Shown here: piece after piece, positions 9,747 through 21,880 of the stretch
Layout: each line of letters starts with the position of its first letter
Position numbering within the stretch: the stretch's first letter is position 1
Source of the DNA: Eustoma russellianum
Taxonomy: Eukaryota > Streptophyta > Magnoliopsida > Gentianales > Gentianaceae
Direction: 5' to 3'
NCBI GenBank assembly: GCA_036186865.1
Contig: AP025054.1
Location: 19,632,941-19,696,940, forward strand
DNA length: 64,000 nt
Made by a program: the position numbers and the translations under genes
The notes under the pieces: generated by a model
Database searches by the model: none
Told to the model about the DNA's origin: nothing
The model's input: only the letters and a program-made list of their open reading frames with translations

Positions 9747-11219
9747 TGATGAGGATCAAAGGTCCGATGAGGATCAAGGGCCCCATCAAGAGGTCAAAGG
9801 TCCTATAACAAGAAGGAGGGCAAGGGAACTTTGTCATCAAGTTGCCACCTTCTTGTACAAGCATGTTCAAGATGAGCCTAAGACTCCTTGGGTTCATTTC
9901 ATTGAACCTTCAACTTGAGCATGTATCACATGCACGTCTACACTCTTTGTTTCTTTGAATTTTATCTTGTGTCTTGTGATCTTTGTTTTATGTCTTTTCT
10001 TTGTAGGTAAATTAGGTACAAGAGAATGTTTGAAGAGAATGTTTCAAGAGAATGTTTGAAGAGAATGTTCAAGAGAATGTTTCAAGAGAATGTTTCAAGA
10101 GAATGTTTGTCTATGCTAAGACAAATTCAAAAGTGTCCAAGATAGAGTCTCTTGATCAAGTTGAAATCAAAATCATCTCAATTATCCACAAAGGGGGGCG
10201 GCCATATCTAAAGCAAATGGATAATGATCAATTGAGTTTAAATTCAAAGTTAGGCTTGAATTTAAAATTCAACCTTAATTTGAATTCAATCTCAATCAAT
10301 TGGAGACTTAAAGTTCAAAAGGATTTCAGCCTAATCTACATCCACTCCAAAGAAGTCACACGCCAACATGAAGTCATTTTGAAGGATAAGGATCACACGC
10401 CAATTTTTGAAGCAAAGATGAGATGGCAATTCAAATTTGAATCCAAGTTTAAAATTCAAGTTCAAGTTAAACTCAATCTCCAACCAGCATTTGAATTCAA
10501 CATCTCAACCAATTGAAGACATCTCACACGCCTAGATAAGCATCCACACGCCACTTGAAGATCAAAAAGGATGGGATTATAATTCAAAGATTGAATCCAA
10601 GTTTGAAGTCAAATTGAATCCAATCTTCAACTTGCCTTTGAATTCAAGTTCAACCACATCTCCAACGCCAACTTCAGCATCTCCAACGCCAATTTCATCA
10701 CCAAACATGACTAGATTCATTGAAGATAACATCTTTCAAGCATTTCAAGTTTTAGCTAGAATTATCTTAGTTTAAATTTTCAAGCAAAGTTCAAATTTAA
10801 ACATTTGTTAGATAGCTTTATTTGAATTATCTCTAGCCATTTTCAAGCTAAAGGGGGCGTCTACTAGGCCTATAAATAGACCCCTTTGGCTGGTTGTAAA
10901 CTCACCTTTCGATGAATAACAATTCTTGATATTTTCTTCACTTTGAGTGATACTTTGTTTTCTTGGTTTTGCATTAAAAACCTAAGTTAAGATCCTTCAA
11001 AGTTGAGCGATTTGAAGGTATTGCCATTGCTAAAAGGTGCCGTCCAGGAGGGCCATCTTGGTTTGCCTGATCAACGACCATCTTATAGTGTTGGTCTTGC
11101 TCGTTGTCCACACGTTTGATCACTAAGGAAGCAAGGGGAAGTTTACTTCTTTGTGCCTAACCCTTTGTGAAGGACGTTTGGAAGGTGGAATTGTTGGAGC
11201 CCACGAGTTTCACGCATCA
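9747..11219 (+). mobile_element. Solo LTR B2 (family B) inserted in gag of B
   Basis: 1473 bp, starting TGATGAGGAT and ending ACGCATCA, with perfect 5-bp target duplications AAATA at 9742-9746 and 11220-11224. There is no PBS, coding interior or PPT, so it is a solo LTR left by LTR-LTR recombination. A TATA box (TATAAATA) is at 10871-10878. The insertion precisely defines the LTR ends of the family. The first 170 bp encode the relic C-terminal tail of Pol (TRRRARELCHQ). Confidence 0.95.
10021..10113 (+). repeat. 13-bp minisatellite in solo LTR B2
   Basis: About seven copies of a unit close to AGAATGTTTGAAG or AGAATGTTTCAAG. A matching array, with a different copy number, lies in the B 3' LTR at 15589-15700. 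Confidence 0.85.
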
Positions 11220-11224
11220 AAATA

Positions 11225-12450
11225 GAACTAAGACGAGACAACCCCCAATCGCCACTTGGGAAGAAATGAAGTTTGAAATGCGACAACGTTTTATTCCAAA
11301 CAATTATGAGAGTTCTATTTTCACGAGTTTGCATAACTTACGACAAGGTTCCAAAAGTGTAGACGAGTATTATAAAGAGTTAGAAATTTTGTTGGAGAGG
11401 TCTAACTTGCAGGAACCTGAAGAAGCCACCAAGGCCCGATTCTTACATGGTTTAAACAGGGAGATTGCACAAAGGGTTGACCTTCAACCTTACCTCGACC
11501 TCACAACCATGGTCCATATGGCTGAAAAGATTGAAGCACAACTAAAGGTACGTAACTCCTCCAATTTCAATTCCAATTATCGTACTAATCCATCTTCATC
11601 AAGATTTCACAGCAAGCCTTCAGGAACAGGAAGTTCACGGCCTACAGGAGGCCAAACGCATGACCAAGTAGCGTCGCAAAGGATGGACAATCGTGTGCAA
11701 TCCACACCAAGGAGAGATGAACGCACCCAACAAAAGGCTCCTACCGGCAATTCTTCGGATCCCTCAAACAGGTTTAGAGACATTAAATGTTATAAATGTC
11801 AAGGACGTGGTCATATAGGAAAAGAATGTCCTAATGCAAAAAGAATCATGTTAATTGAAGAGACAAACGAATATGTGTCCGAGTCCGAGTATGAAAACGA
11901 GTCTGAGCATGATAATGAAATTGAACCTGAAGAGGATCTAGGCGCATTAGATGATTTTGACACTAAGGAATTTCTTGTTGTGCGTAGAGCTTTAAATGCA
12001 TATCCAAAATTAGATGATCACGAACAACATAGAGAAAACATTTTCCATATTCATTGCATGATTAATGGTAAAGTGTGCACCATGATCATTGATTCCGGTT
12101 CTTGTGCTAATGTGGCTAGCATCGAATTAGTAAGCAAACTGAATTTGCTTATTTCTAATCATCCGCACCCTTATAAACTTGCATGGCTAAATGACTACGG
12201 TGAAGTTAGCGTAAGTAAACAAGTTTTGATTTCTCTTAGCATTGGTAGTTACAAAGATGATTTATGTGATGTTGCACCAATGCATGCTAGTCATATCTTA
12301 CTTGGTAGGCCATGGCAATTTGATCGACATGTGACATATGATGGTTATTTGAATCGTTATTCTTTCAAATTGAATGGCAAATTGTACAAACTGCATGCAC
12401 TTCCACCACACAAAGTCCACGAGGATCACCAACGCATGTCCAAGTCTTGA
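11225..12450 (+). pseudogene. Element B Gag C-terminus and protease
   Basis: After the solo LTR the frame resumes with the rest of the capsid domain (SVDEYYKELEILLERSN, IAQRVDLQPYLDLTTM). A CCHC zinc knuckle follows (CYKCQGRGHIGKEC, 11788-11829), then an acidic linker, then the aspartic protease with DSG at 12091-12099 (IIDSGSCANVAS) and the later ILLGRPW motif. The open frame ends at a TGA (12448-12450); element C reads through the equivalent position. So Gag, protease and RT were probably one polyprotein frame, broken here by a premature stop. The frame also opens upstream into the LTR, which I excluded. Confidence 0.85.
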
Positions 12451-13875
12451 GCCGATTCTAAGGAAAAAGAAGCCGAGAGAAAATTCGTGGAGTGTATGAA
12501 AAGTGAGAACAAAAAACAAGAGAGCAAGGGAAAAGAAGTAGTGCCCCTAAGTGTCAACGAGTCCAAAAAGAAGTGTGGGTATTTTGCAAAGAAAAGAGAG
12601 GTTACACGTGCACTTTATAACAACCAAACTGTCCTCATCATCATCCCAAAGTCGTGTCAACTTGCCCTTGAAGAACTCCCACCAAACTTACCTACCTCAG
12701 TTGCGTCCCTTATCCAAGAATATGAAGTTCTATTTCCCTCCGAACCACCATCCGGACTACCACCCATTAGAGGAATAGAACACCAAATCGACTTTGTCCC
12801 AGGAGCCGTGTTACCCAATCGCCCAGCCTATCGAGCAAACCCCGAAGAAACCAAAGAAATCCAAAGTCAAGTAGATGGACAAGTTCGAGAGAGTCTAAAC
12901 CCATCTGTCGTCCCAGTCATTTTAGTACCCAAAAAGGATGGAACTTGGAGAATGTGTACCGATTGCCGAGCCATAAACAAGATTACCGTCAAGTATAGGT
13001 ACCCCATACCCAGGCTGGACGATATGTTAGACATGTTGCACGGATCCAAATTCTTCACCAAAATCGACCTTAAGCAACGATACTTCCAGGTACGCATTAG
13101 AGAAGGGGACGAATGGAAGACTGCATTCAAAACCAAGTTTGGGCTCTATGAGTGGTTAGTGATGCCCTTCGGGCTCACCAACGCCCCTAGTACCTTTATG
13201 AGGCTAATGAATGAAGTCTTACGTGCGTTCATAGGACGCTTTGTCGTTGTCTATTTCGATGATATCCTAATCTATTCCCACACCATAGAAGATCATCTTG
13301 ACCACATTAGAGCCGTTTTTGAAAAGCTTAAGCAAGAACAACTTTACGCCAACTTTAAGAAGTGCTCCTTTTGTTTAGAACGCGTGGTTTTTCTAGGCTT
13401 TGTCATTTCGGCTGAGGGAATAGAGATGGATGAGGAAAAGGTTAGGTCAATTGTGGAGTGGCCTATACCTAAGAATGTAGGGGAAGTTCGCAGTTTTCAT
13501 GGACTAGCAAGCTTTTATAGACGCTTTGTCAAAGATTTTTCTTCCATAGCTGCACCCTTAAACGAAATTGTGAAAAAAGATGTGCCTTTTAGGTGGGAAG
13601 AGCCACAACAACAGGCATTTGACGAACTTAAACGTAGGCTGACCACTGCACCCATACTTAGGCTACCAAATTTTGACGAGACCTTTGAGATCGAGTGTGA
13701 TGCAAGTGGAGTGGGTATAGGCGCAGTTTTGACCCAAAGTAAGAAACCCATAGCCTACTTTAGTGAAAAGTTGAAAGGAGCAGCATTGAATTACTCTACC
13801 TATGACAAGGAACTTTATGCCCTTGTGCGATCCCTAAAACATGGCAACACTACCTTCAACCTAAAGAGTTTGTGA
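12451..13875 (+). pseudogene. pol: Element B reverse transcriptase and start of RNase H
   Basis: A linker rich in Lys and Glu leads to RT: GIEHQIDFVPGA, YRANPEETKEI, VPKKDGTWRMCTDCRAINK, WLVMPFGLTNAPSTF, with active site YFDD at 13252-13263. RNase H begins at FEIECDASGVGIGAVL. Two lesions are visible relative to C. Five residues are missing between QV and VRE near 12875, in frame, and DLKQG is DLKQR near 13075. A one-base loss near 13838 (RSLKHGN where C has TLQTWQH) sends the frame to a stop at 13875. The enzyme is therefore almost certainly dead, though the catalytic Asp pair remains. Confidence 0.88.
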
Positions 13876-15377
13876 TCCACACTGACCACGAAAGCCTTAA
13901 ATATCTGAAAGGGCAAGGAAAGTTGAACAAAAGACATGCCAAATGGGTAGAGTTCATAGAACAATTCCCTTACGTGATTAAGTACAAACAAGGAAAAGAT
14001 AATATAGTTGCCGATGCCCTCTCTAGGAGATACACGTTAGTGACTACATTATCTTCACGCTTCTTAGGATTCGAATCACTTAAGGACTTGTACCCCAATG
14101 ACCATGACTTTGGCACCATTTTCGAGGCATGTCAAGGAGCACCATTTGGGAAATTTTACATACATGAAGGTTATCTTTTCAAAGAACAAAATTTGTGCGT
14201 TCCCCAATCATTCCTACGAGAAGCATTGACCAGAGAAGCCCATGGGAGAGGTTTAATGGGTCACTTCGAAGTGTTCAAAACCCTTGAGACTCTTAAAGAA
14301 AATTTCTATCGGCCCCACATGAGAATAGACGTCGAGAGGTTGTGTGGTAATTGCATCACTTGCAAACAAGCCAAATCCAAGTCCCAACCACATGGCCTTT
14401 ACACGCCTTTACCCGTCCCTGAATCCCCTTGGATTGACATTTCTATGGACTTTGTTTTAGGACTTCCTAGGTCTCGGGGAGGACGCGATAGCATTTATGT
14501 TGTGGTTGATCGATTTTCAAAAATGGCACATTTCATTGCATGTAGGAAAGTTGATGATGCCACACATGTTGCTGATTTGTTCTTCAAAGAAATTGTTAGA
14601 TTGCATGGCATGCCACGTACAATTGTAAGCGATAGAGATACGAAATTTTTGAGTCATTTTTGGCGTGTTTTATGGGCTAAACTTGGTACACAATTGTTGT
14701 TTTCCACCACCGCACACCCACAAACTGATGGACAAACTGAAGTCGTTAATCGTACTCTTTCTCAACTTTTGCGTGCCATTTTGCAAAAACACATTAAACA
14801 TTGGGAAGATTGTTTACCATATATCGAATTTGCATATAATAGGAGTGTCCATCACGGTACTTTGCATAGTCCATTTGAAATCGTGTATGGCTTTAATCCC
14901 TTGTCTCCCATTGATTTGATTCCTATTCCCGTGCATGAACGTTCTAGTCTTGATGGTAAACAAAAAGCGGACAACATAAAGAAACTGCATGAACAAGTTA
15001 AAACACAACTTGAAAAGAAAAACAAAGCTTATGAAAGACGAGCTAACAAACATCGGAAAAGAGTTGTGTTTAAACCTGGAGATTTAGTGTGGTTACATTT
15101 GCGCAAAGAAAGATTTCCCAATGAAAGAAAGTCAAAATTGTTGCCTCGAGGAGATGGACCTTTTAAAGTATTGAAACGCATACGTGACAATGCATACATC
15201 CTTGATCTTCCCGACAGGTATGGTTCAATTTCACCTACTTTTAATGTTGCTGACCTCACCCCTTTCAACGATGACCTTTTTGATTCGAGGACAAATCCTT
15301 TTGAGGAGGGGGGATTGATGAGGATCAAGGGTCCGATGAGGATCAAGGGCCCCATCAAGAGGTCAAAGGTCATATGA
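13872..15377 (+). pseudogene. pol: Element B RNase H C-terminus and integrase
   Basis: This continues B pol in the shifted frame. RNase H ends with IHTDHESLKYLKGQ and ADALSRRYTL. Integrase follows with its HHCC finger (HGRGLMGHF to CGNCITC) and a DDE core: Asp in DISMDFVLGL, Asp in IVSDRDTKF, Glu in DGQTEVVNRT. The GPY/F-type C-terminus reads LPRGDGPFKVL and FNVADLTPF, with no canonical chromodomain visible. The ORF runs through the PPT into the LTR and ends as KRSKVI. One base fewer in the PPT than in the LTR at 58129 changes the tail frame, so the TRRRAREL tail is not read here. Confidence 0.88.
15303..15315 (+). promoter_or_regulatory. Polypurine tract of element B
   Basis: GAGGAGGGGGGAT directly precedes the 3' LTR and lies inside the pol reading frame. 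Confidence 0.88.
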
Positions 15378-16781
15378 CAAGAAGGAGGGCAAGGGAACTT
15401 TGTCATCAAGTTGTCACCTTCTTGTACAAGCATGTTCAAGATGAACCTAAGACTCCTTGGGTTCATTTCATTGAACCTTCAACTTAAGCATGTATCAGCA
15501 TGCACGTCTACATTCTTTGTTTTTGAATTTATCTTGTGTCTTGTGATCTTAGTTTTATGTATTTGCTTTGTAGGTAAATTAGGTACATGGAATGTTTGAA
15601 GAGAATGTTTGAAGAGAATGTTTAAAGAGAATGTTTGAAGAGAATGTTGAAGAGAATGTTGAAGAGAATGTTTGAAGAGAATGTTTGAAGGGAATGTTTG
15701 TCTACACTAAGACAAACTCAAATGTGTCCAAGATGGAGTCTCTTGTTCAAATTGAAATCAAACATCATCCACAACATACCACAAGGGGCAGCCACTTTAA
15801 GCTAAAGCATGACATCTTACTTGAATTTAAACTTGAAGATAAACTTGAATTTAAATTCAACCCTGATTTGAATTAAAGTTTCAACCAGATTGAGCCTTCA
15901 AATTCAAGATGAGTTCAGCCAAGTCTCACAAGCCATATACACGCCATTTGGAGATCAAAGGAGGATAAATCAACAACACAAAAATTGAATCAAGTTTGAA
16001 TTCAAATTCAAACTCCATTTGGATTAAATCTTCAACCATCCTTTGAATTCAACCCCAACCACCTTATCATCATCAAATTAGATTTTCAAGACCTTCATCA
16101 CTCATCAAAAAAGGCTGGAAGGTTAAGGGAAAGGATATCCTAGGACCAAAGTCAAAGTGCACTCAAAATTCAAACTCAACTTGAATTCAAACTTGAGCCA
16201 TCTTGTGAACTCAAATCCAAGCGCATACTACTCATCAAACAACTCCTCCAAGACGCCATAAGCTGCTAGATACATTGAAGATATCAACTTCCAAGCATTT
16301 CAAGTTTTAGCTAGAATTATCTTAGTTTTAATTTTCAAGCAAAGTTCAAATTTAAACATTTGTTAGATAGCTTTATTTGAATTATTTCTAGCCAATTCAA
16401 GCTGAAGGGGGACGTTTCTTAGGCCTATAAATAGACCCCTTTGGCTGATTGAAAACTCACCTTTTGATGAATAACAATTCTTGATATTTCATTCACTTTG
16501 TGTGATGCTTTGTTTTCTTGGTTTTGCATTAAAAACCTAGGTTAAGATCCTTCAAAGTTGAGCATATTGAAGGTGTTGCCATTGCTTAAAGGTGCCGTCC
16601 AGGAGGGCCATATTGGTTTGCCTGATCAACGACCATCTTGAAGTGTTGGTCTTGCTCATTCTTAATCCATACGTTTTTTTGTTCATTAAGGAAGCAAGGG
16701 GAAGTCTTCTTCCTTGTGCCTAACCCTTGTGAAGGACGTTTGGAAGGTGGAATTGTTGGAGCCCATGAGTTGCACGCATCA
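15316..16781 (+). repeat. 3' LTR of element B (1466 bp)
   Basis: TGATGAGGAT to CACGCATCA, same ends as B2. The TATA box is at 16426-16433. It contains a 13-bp minisatellite (15589-15700) and a region dense in TTGAATTCAA-type palindromes (about 15820-16230). Confidence 0.93.
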
Positions 16782-17465
16782 ACAGATTGTTTGCTGAACT
16801 TGTGCATGGTTGTCTTGCTTTGCCATGTTGATTTAGGCATCTTCCTTGTGATTGGCTTACATGGTTGAGCAGCTTAAGATTTTTTCTAAAAGACCTTGAA
16901 GTTTGCTTGGATGTTGGCCTTGTGATTGGCTCAAAATTTGGCAAATATTGCAGACTATACAAAACAGAACCATTCTTGACTGTTGATTTTGTTTCGCCCA
17001 AATGAACATCCTACCCTTCGAATTGTATTTTGCAATACAAATCAACGTTGTTGAGATTTTCCTGAATTTTAATTTTGGTGCCGGTTTGACGTCATTTGGA
17101 AGTCAAATGAGTGCATTATGGCCGTTTGGAGATTGACCTACTTCAGATGTGGACCTTAGAAGCAAGTGACTAAGCAACATGCTTGTCGTGGACGATTTTA
17201 GAGCTTTTTGCAGGTTTCTCATTGAAACGTCATACACAGAAAAGTTGTAGATAAACTTCTTATCTTTCACCTACAACTAGAATGAAGTCAATTTGACTTG
17301 TGGTTGGAGAGATATGGCCAAAATACCAACCAGGTGTCAAGCTGTCTACTTCACGGTTCAGTTTAAGCCTTGGGTTTGAACTTTGGATCCATTTGATTCT
17401 TGCTTCCTTGAGACTAAATGAGTACAAACAGACACAAAGCAAGATATGCTCATAGGAGTGCATCA
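16782..17465 (-). repeat. 3' LTR remnant of element D
   Basis: Aligns with the D 5' LTR (22366-23000) and D2 (about 62750-63580), with shared phrases such as GATATGGCCAAAATACCAAC. It ends at the PPT with GTGCATCA (plus strand). The missing part lies left of B, outside the window. Confidence 0.85.
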
Positions 17466-18502
17466 TTCCCTCCCCCTTCGAAATGATTTGTTCTCGAATC
17501 TAAACATGAGTAGGGGATAGGATGCAAGGATGTACGCATATGATCAACTCCACCTGAATCAAATATGAATATCATAAAGATGTAGGTTGAAGATGATATA
17601 CCTTTGTGCACCCTTATCTTTTCTAACGAAATAAATAAGGTGTGTACACGTTTCCTAATATGCTTAGGATGTACCATAAGTAAAATTTCAAACATTATGC
17701 ACCAGGAACATCCAAACAAATAAAGTAACATCCAAATGACATATTGCAACCTACATATATCCAAGGTACATTGTATACATGTGTGTGCAACATTTTGACT
17801 AGACATAATGAATGAGATAGTAAAATGAATATAATAAACTAGATTAAGGCAATGTGACGTCTCGGGGATGCCTTCATCTAAGGTGAATAGTTCAAGTAGC
17901 TCATCAACTAGATCATTCAATGTTTTATGTTCACATGCAGCTGAATTCTTTTCAAATAAAACACTATCAAGTTGTAGATCAAGTAGACTATCTAATTCAG
18001 CTAACAATTCATCATATGTATCTAGTTTAACAATGTCATTCTCATGCAGCTCACTTACATCAATGTCATCCTCAATGGGTTCCGGATGCAACTCATTCTT
18101 TAACCCATATGTAAGCATCATAGAGTTATGCAAATCATGCACATGGATTTCATTTGTATGCATGCCAATGTCAAAAGAATGCATGCCAATGTCAAAAGAA
18201 ATTTCAGATAAAGTGTTATAAAATTTAAGATCAAATTTGTTAACACTTTGTAAACCACCAACTCTTGTCTCAGGTGAAGTATCTTCTTCCAATTCAGATA
18301 CTTCATATGGTTGAACATACATATCATGTAAATGAGTTTCACTTTGATGCATGTTAGGGGTCAATTCAAGTTCACACAAACCATTACCTTCAAACACGCT
18401 GGGTTGCAAAACTTTTGTTGTTTCAGAATCCCTTTTCATTGTATGCAACAAATAATTAAGTCTAAGCATTTCCTTTTCCAAGGTATTCATGTTCACAATC
18501 AA
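17450..18502 (-). CDS. Element D novel ORF: acidic protein with hydrophobic segment and HPKH motif
   Basis: 350 residues, intact, no recognised enzyme domain. Residues about 50-215 are rich in Asp, Glu, His and Leu (ELHENDIVKLDTYDELLAEL), with a 7-residue duplication (FDIGMHS/FDIGMHT near 103-116, a 21-bp DNA repeat). Residues about 218-277 are hydrophobic and Cys-rich. HPKHIRKR is at 278-285, and the C-terminus DSRTNHFEGGGND (335-347) matches the end of gypsy Pol. The ORF crosses the PPT and stops 16 bp inside the LTR. It is the only copy in the window where the acidic region, HPKH region and Pol-like tail are one uninterrupted frame, so the parts probably form one protein. Function unknown; the hydrophobic part could be membrane-spanning. 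The start is the first ATG of the frame. Confidence 0.6.
   Translation of the reverse strand: MIVNMNTLEKEMLRLNYLLHTMKRDSETTKVLQPSVFEGNGLCELELTPNMHQSETHLHDMYVQPYEVSELEEDTSPETRVGGLQSVNKFDLKFYNTLSEISFDIGMHSFDIGMHTNEIHVHDLHNSMMLTYGLKNELHPEPIEDDIDVSELHENDIVKLDTYDELLAELDSLLDLQLDSVLFEKNSAACEHKTLNDLVDELLELFTLDEGIPETSHCLNLVYYIHFTISFIMSSQNVAHTCIQCTLDICRLQYVIWMLLYLFGCSWCIMFEILLMVHPKHIRKRVHTLFISLEKIRVHKGISSSTYIFMIFIFDSGGVDHMRTSLHPIPYSCLDSRTNHFEGGGNDALL
17466..17480 (-). promoter_or_regulatory. Polypurine tract of element D
   Basis: On the minus strand CGAAGGGGGAGGGAA immediately precedes the LTR start TGATGCACTCC. Confidence 0.85.
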
Positions 18503-18564
18503 ACTGCTCCACTTGTCTAATCAGTGTGATCGTTTGGTCTGTCATTTTGCAAATTACTTGAGTT

Positions 18565-18952
18565 CTACTCATGCCCAAAGCTTTGATTAAAACGTGAGAT
18601 GGTCAGGTTCCATTCAATAATCTTTGCCATTTCAAACACGTCATCGAGTGATAAGAATGATTCTTCTAACATGCAATCGGCAATGTCTTTATTTAAACTA
18701 GATATGAGCCTAGTCATGCTTAGCTCCTCATGTTCATTAACTTTGGCATAATATAAATCATTTAACATTTCATTATAGTATGGTATAACATCTTTAGTAC
18801 ATTGAGGAAGGGTTCGACACCTTGGAGTTTTACACTCCCAATATCTCACCAAAGACCATTTGTATGTCCAAAAGAGTCCATACGTTGGTTAAGTTCATCA
18901 TAGTCATTTCTATGACATTCAACTCCCCAAATGGTTCTAAGCATCATGTTTA
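18565..18952 (-). pseudogene. Element D gag capsid remnant
   Basis: Reading leftwards from an ATG near 18952 the frame gives MMLRTIWGVECHRN and then a stop. A second frame (18565-18852) contains a capsid-like stretch (IPYYNEMLNDLYYAKVNEHE, IADCMLEESFLSLDDVFEMA). It matches in pattern the Gag of C (VDEYYKELEHFLTRTN, IAFKVELTPYSDLASMV). Only the C-terminal half of the capsid survives, without a zinc knuckle, and pol is absent. It links this non-autonomous element to a gag-bearing ancestor. I rate the homology as likely, from motif spacing rather than from a search. Confidence 0.6.
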
Positions 18953-19959
18953 ATCAAAACAATCAATCAAAGAAGTAAAAACTGTGAGGTCCCAAGTTAG
19001 ATCACAAGCAAGTAAAATTAAATTATAACTTCAACAAAACGTGAATTTCTACTTTAAGTTGACAATTGAATAAGCAACAATCTTGGACTATCTAAGATTC
19101 AAAAAAGGATAGAAGTCAAGTGATGTTTTAGGCTAAATCAAAAAAGCTAAGGGTTTGCTCAAGACAATCCTTTGACTTACTTTAAGCTTTTATGCAAATT
19201 CAATTGTAAATAAAGTGAAAAGATAGTACATAGACACAAGTGTTCAAAAAGGGTTTGTTCCAGGAACCCTTCAACAACAGTCAACACTTTTGGGTGTAGT
19301 TATTTGTTTTTTCTTGCACAATTTTGATATATCCGCTTTTGTGAATTTGGATTTTTTTGCACAAGGCTATATCTCACTTTTTTGTGCAATCACTCATACG
19401 TCTTGCCTCTTGCTTTTTGACGTTAAATGGGCTTTTCTCTCAATTTCTTTTACAAACAAGCCCTTATTTTTTTTCTTTGGCTTGGCTTTGTTTGTTTTGT
19501 GAGTCACGGCCTTTATGAGACATTGCTCACGTCCTTTTTGGTTTACTTGCACAAGGTTTTGGTGTGTCGTTTGTGAAACGTTCCTTTAACAACACGGAAA
19601 AACACTAATGATATGACAACTATTTCACAATTTTAACAACCAAATATGAATGGAAGTTCAATGCAAGGTTGAAGAAGTGTAAAGACAACAAGATGATAAA
19701 CAGGGTTGGCAATATAACAATGTGGGACTGAAATTTAGACAACTTGATCCTAAGAACTTAAGTTCAACAATGTCTTTGATCAATTGAAACAAGTCAAAGT
19801 AAATATAAACGCAAAGCCACGTTAAAACTTGATGCTAATTCTTGTTTTCTTTCAAGTTTGCTTCACTTTTTCACAGCTTTAAAGTCAATAAATGTTTAAT
19901 TAAAAGTTCAGTCAACCTTGGAGCATTTATCTTTGTTTAATGACTTAAAGGTGGGTTTG

Positions 19960-20606
19960 TGATGCAAGCTGACATGGAAAGGATCCACTCTTCCACCTCC
20001 AACCATCTTTCCACAATGGTTTAGGCACAAAGAAGGTAAACTTTCCCTTGCCTCCATTGTGTAAAAATCGTCGGCTTAAGCAATACCTTAGACTCAAGTG
20101 TGCATTGATATGCAAACCTTCAAGGCGCTCTTAGACGGTCACTTCAACCCTTGGAAATCACCCTCAATTTGTTCAAGATTGAGAGATATTAGCCTTGATT
20201 TTTATTGCAAAATCAAGAAAACAAGATTCACTCTTTTGGTAGAGAAAACCAAAACTCAAAGTTCTATTAAAATGTTGTTTTTTCTGTGAGGCCAGCGGCC
20301 ATGTGATAAACAACAGCGGAACTTTGCAGCCAAAAATATCAAAAAGAAAGATAAACTCTATCATAAAAATCTATCAAAACTTTGAAAAGAGATAAACTAT
20401 AATTTAATCTACTTTCTATCTTGAAAATGAGGATATCCTTGCTTTTGTTGGTCCATCCGATTCCGTTTTTTTTAGATGACTTTGGAGATCAATTTTGATG
20501 GTTGAATATGCTTGTGTTAATCTTCAAAAAGGTTGGTTGAAATTCCATCTTGATTGGCTTGGATTTGAACTCAAATCCTCATGTTTATCCTCAATTAGCC
20601 GTATCA
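19960..20606 (-). mobile_element. Solo LTR I2 (family I) in the leader of D
   Basis: 647 bp, TGATGCAAGCT to GCCGTATCA on the plus strand, homologous to the LTRs of I (36775-37460 and 40213-40899). Perfect target duplications GTTTG lie at 19955-19959 and 20607-20611. Confidence 0.92.
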
Positions 20607-21880
20607 GTTTGAGACAGTTTTTAGTTTGCAAACGGGCAGCACCTCGTCTAAACTTCTTAAATAAATATTTGTGATCAGAACAATTGTAAAGACTTGTAAA
20701 TGGAACGGCTTCAATCATATTAATCAAACTATGACTAACAAAATTGTACCAAGTTTGCATATGCTACAGTCTTGATCAAAACAGTTAATAAACGTACCTC
20801 TTTTTGTGATTTTTTTTTTGTTTATGACACTAGAACAACTTATACACAGGAAACATAAACAAATCCTATACCAAATGATGTTGGTTTTTGGCTAAGACAA
20901 GCTAAAACAACACAATCTAGTATACGTCTTTAAAATAAAAAACATACGTACCTCTTTTTTGGTCTTTTCTAGTTTCAAACGACATCTAAACTTCAAACAA
21001 ACACCAACACATTAAATTTCAACATCTTAAGTGTGTGTGAGTGAATTTTGAACAGACTTTGATAAGGAAAACACAAGGACAACAAGATAGAAACTGATTG
21101 CTACACGGTTTAGACAAGCAGTGACATATGTTGCGTATCTTGGGTTTTACGTGTATCAAACAGCAACAAAACTCTCAACAAATGATAACATAACGTATTC
21201 AAAAATTAAAGAGATGATTGAACAAGTTTTGGGTCAGAATTGATGAGAAAATTGCAAGATAAAACAATTTAAACTTAGACACAACAACAGTTTGTATTTG
21301 GCTAGAAAACAGAAAACTTGACAGAGGTTCCTTGCACTTTCTGAGTTCTAAACGACCCCTAACCTCAAAAACCTTTTACCACATCATATTTAAACATGTG
21401 AAGTATGATCATGCAAAATTTGAGCTGAAGTTGACAAGAAAAACGCTGCGAAACACAAATGATAACTAGATATATACATCTGACTCAAAACAGTGACATA
21501 CGTATATATATATTCTTGCTCTTTTCTGGTTTCAAACGTAATCTAAACACCAAATAACTTCTAGCATATCTTAATCAAACATTAAAGAGATGTTCAAGTA
21601 AGGGTATGACTAGAAATTGCAAGAAAAAAAATGTGAAAACAACAAGACACAAAATTTCAAGCTTTACCCGCAAACTAGCTATCTGTTGTGTGGTACGTTT
21701 TATACATTCCAGCACTTAATCTTTGCTCAAAATATACCTTACGATGTTAGGATAAGTGTTGTAGTGTTTGTTTAGACATTTTAGTGGTCATTAAATCCCG
21801 AAAACACAAAAACAGTCAGCTAGTTTCCAAGCTTTCACAAAAAAATGCTTGACATGTTGTTGATGCTTGATTGTACCTTA

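Larger units (their letters stand above)
7295..16781 (+). mobile_element. Element B: Ty3/gypsy retrotransposon (CRM-like), interrupted by A and by a solo LTR
   Basis: Visible parts are the end of the 5' LTR (7295-7474), PBS, long leader, gag, protease, RT, RNase H, integrase, PPT and a complete 3' LTR (15316-16781). The rest of the 5' LTR lies left of element A, outside the window. RT before integrase marks Ty3/gypsy, and the RT sequence around YRANPEETKEIQ resembles the CRM chromovirus clade from memory. It is inserted in the 3' LTR of D; the right target copy would be ACAGA (16782-16786). A stop, at least one frameshift and a small RT deletion make it defective. Confidence 0.9.

Noticed and set aside
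10021..10113. Regular short repeats that could suggest a CRISPR array
   Set aside because: Units are contiguous 13-bp repeats without unique spacers, inside an LTR of a plant genome.
15060..15300. Chromodomain at the integrase C-terminus
   Set aside because: The region has GPY/F-type sequence and FNVADLTPF but none of the aromatic chromodomain pattern, so I did not call one.
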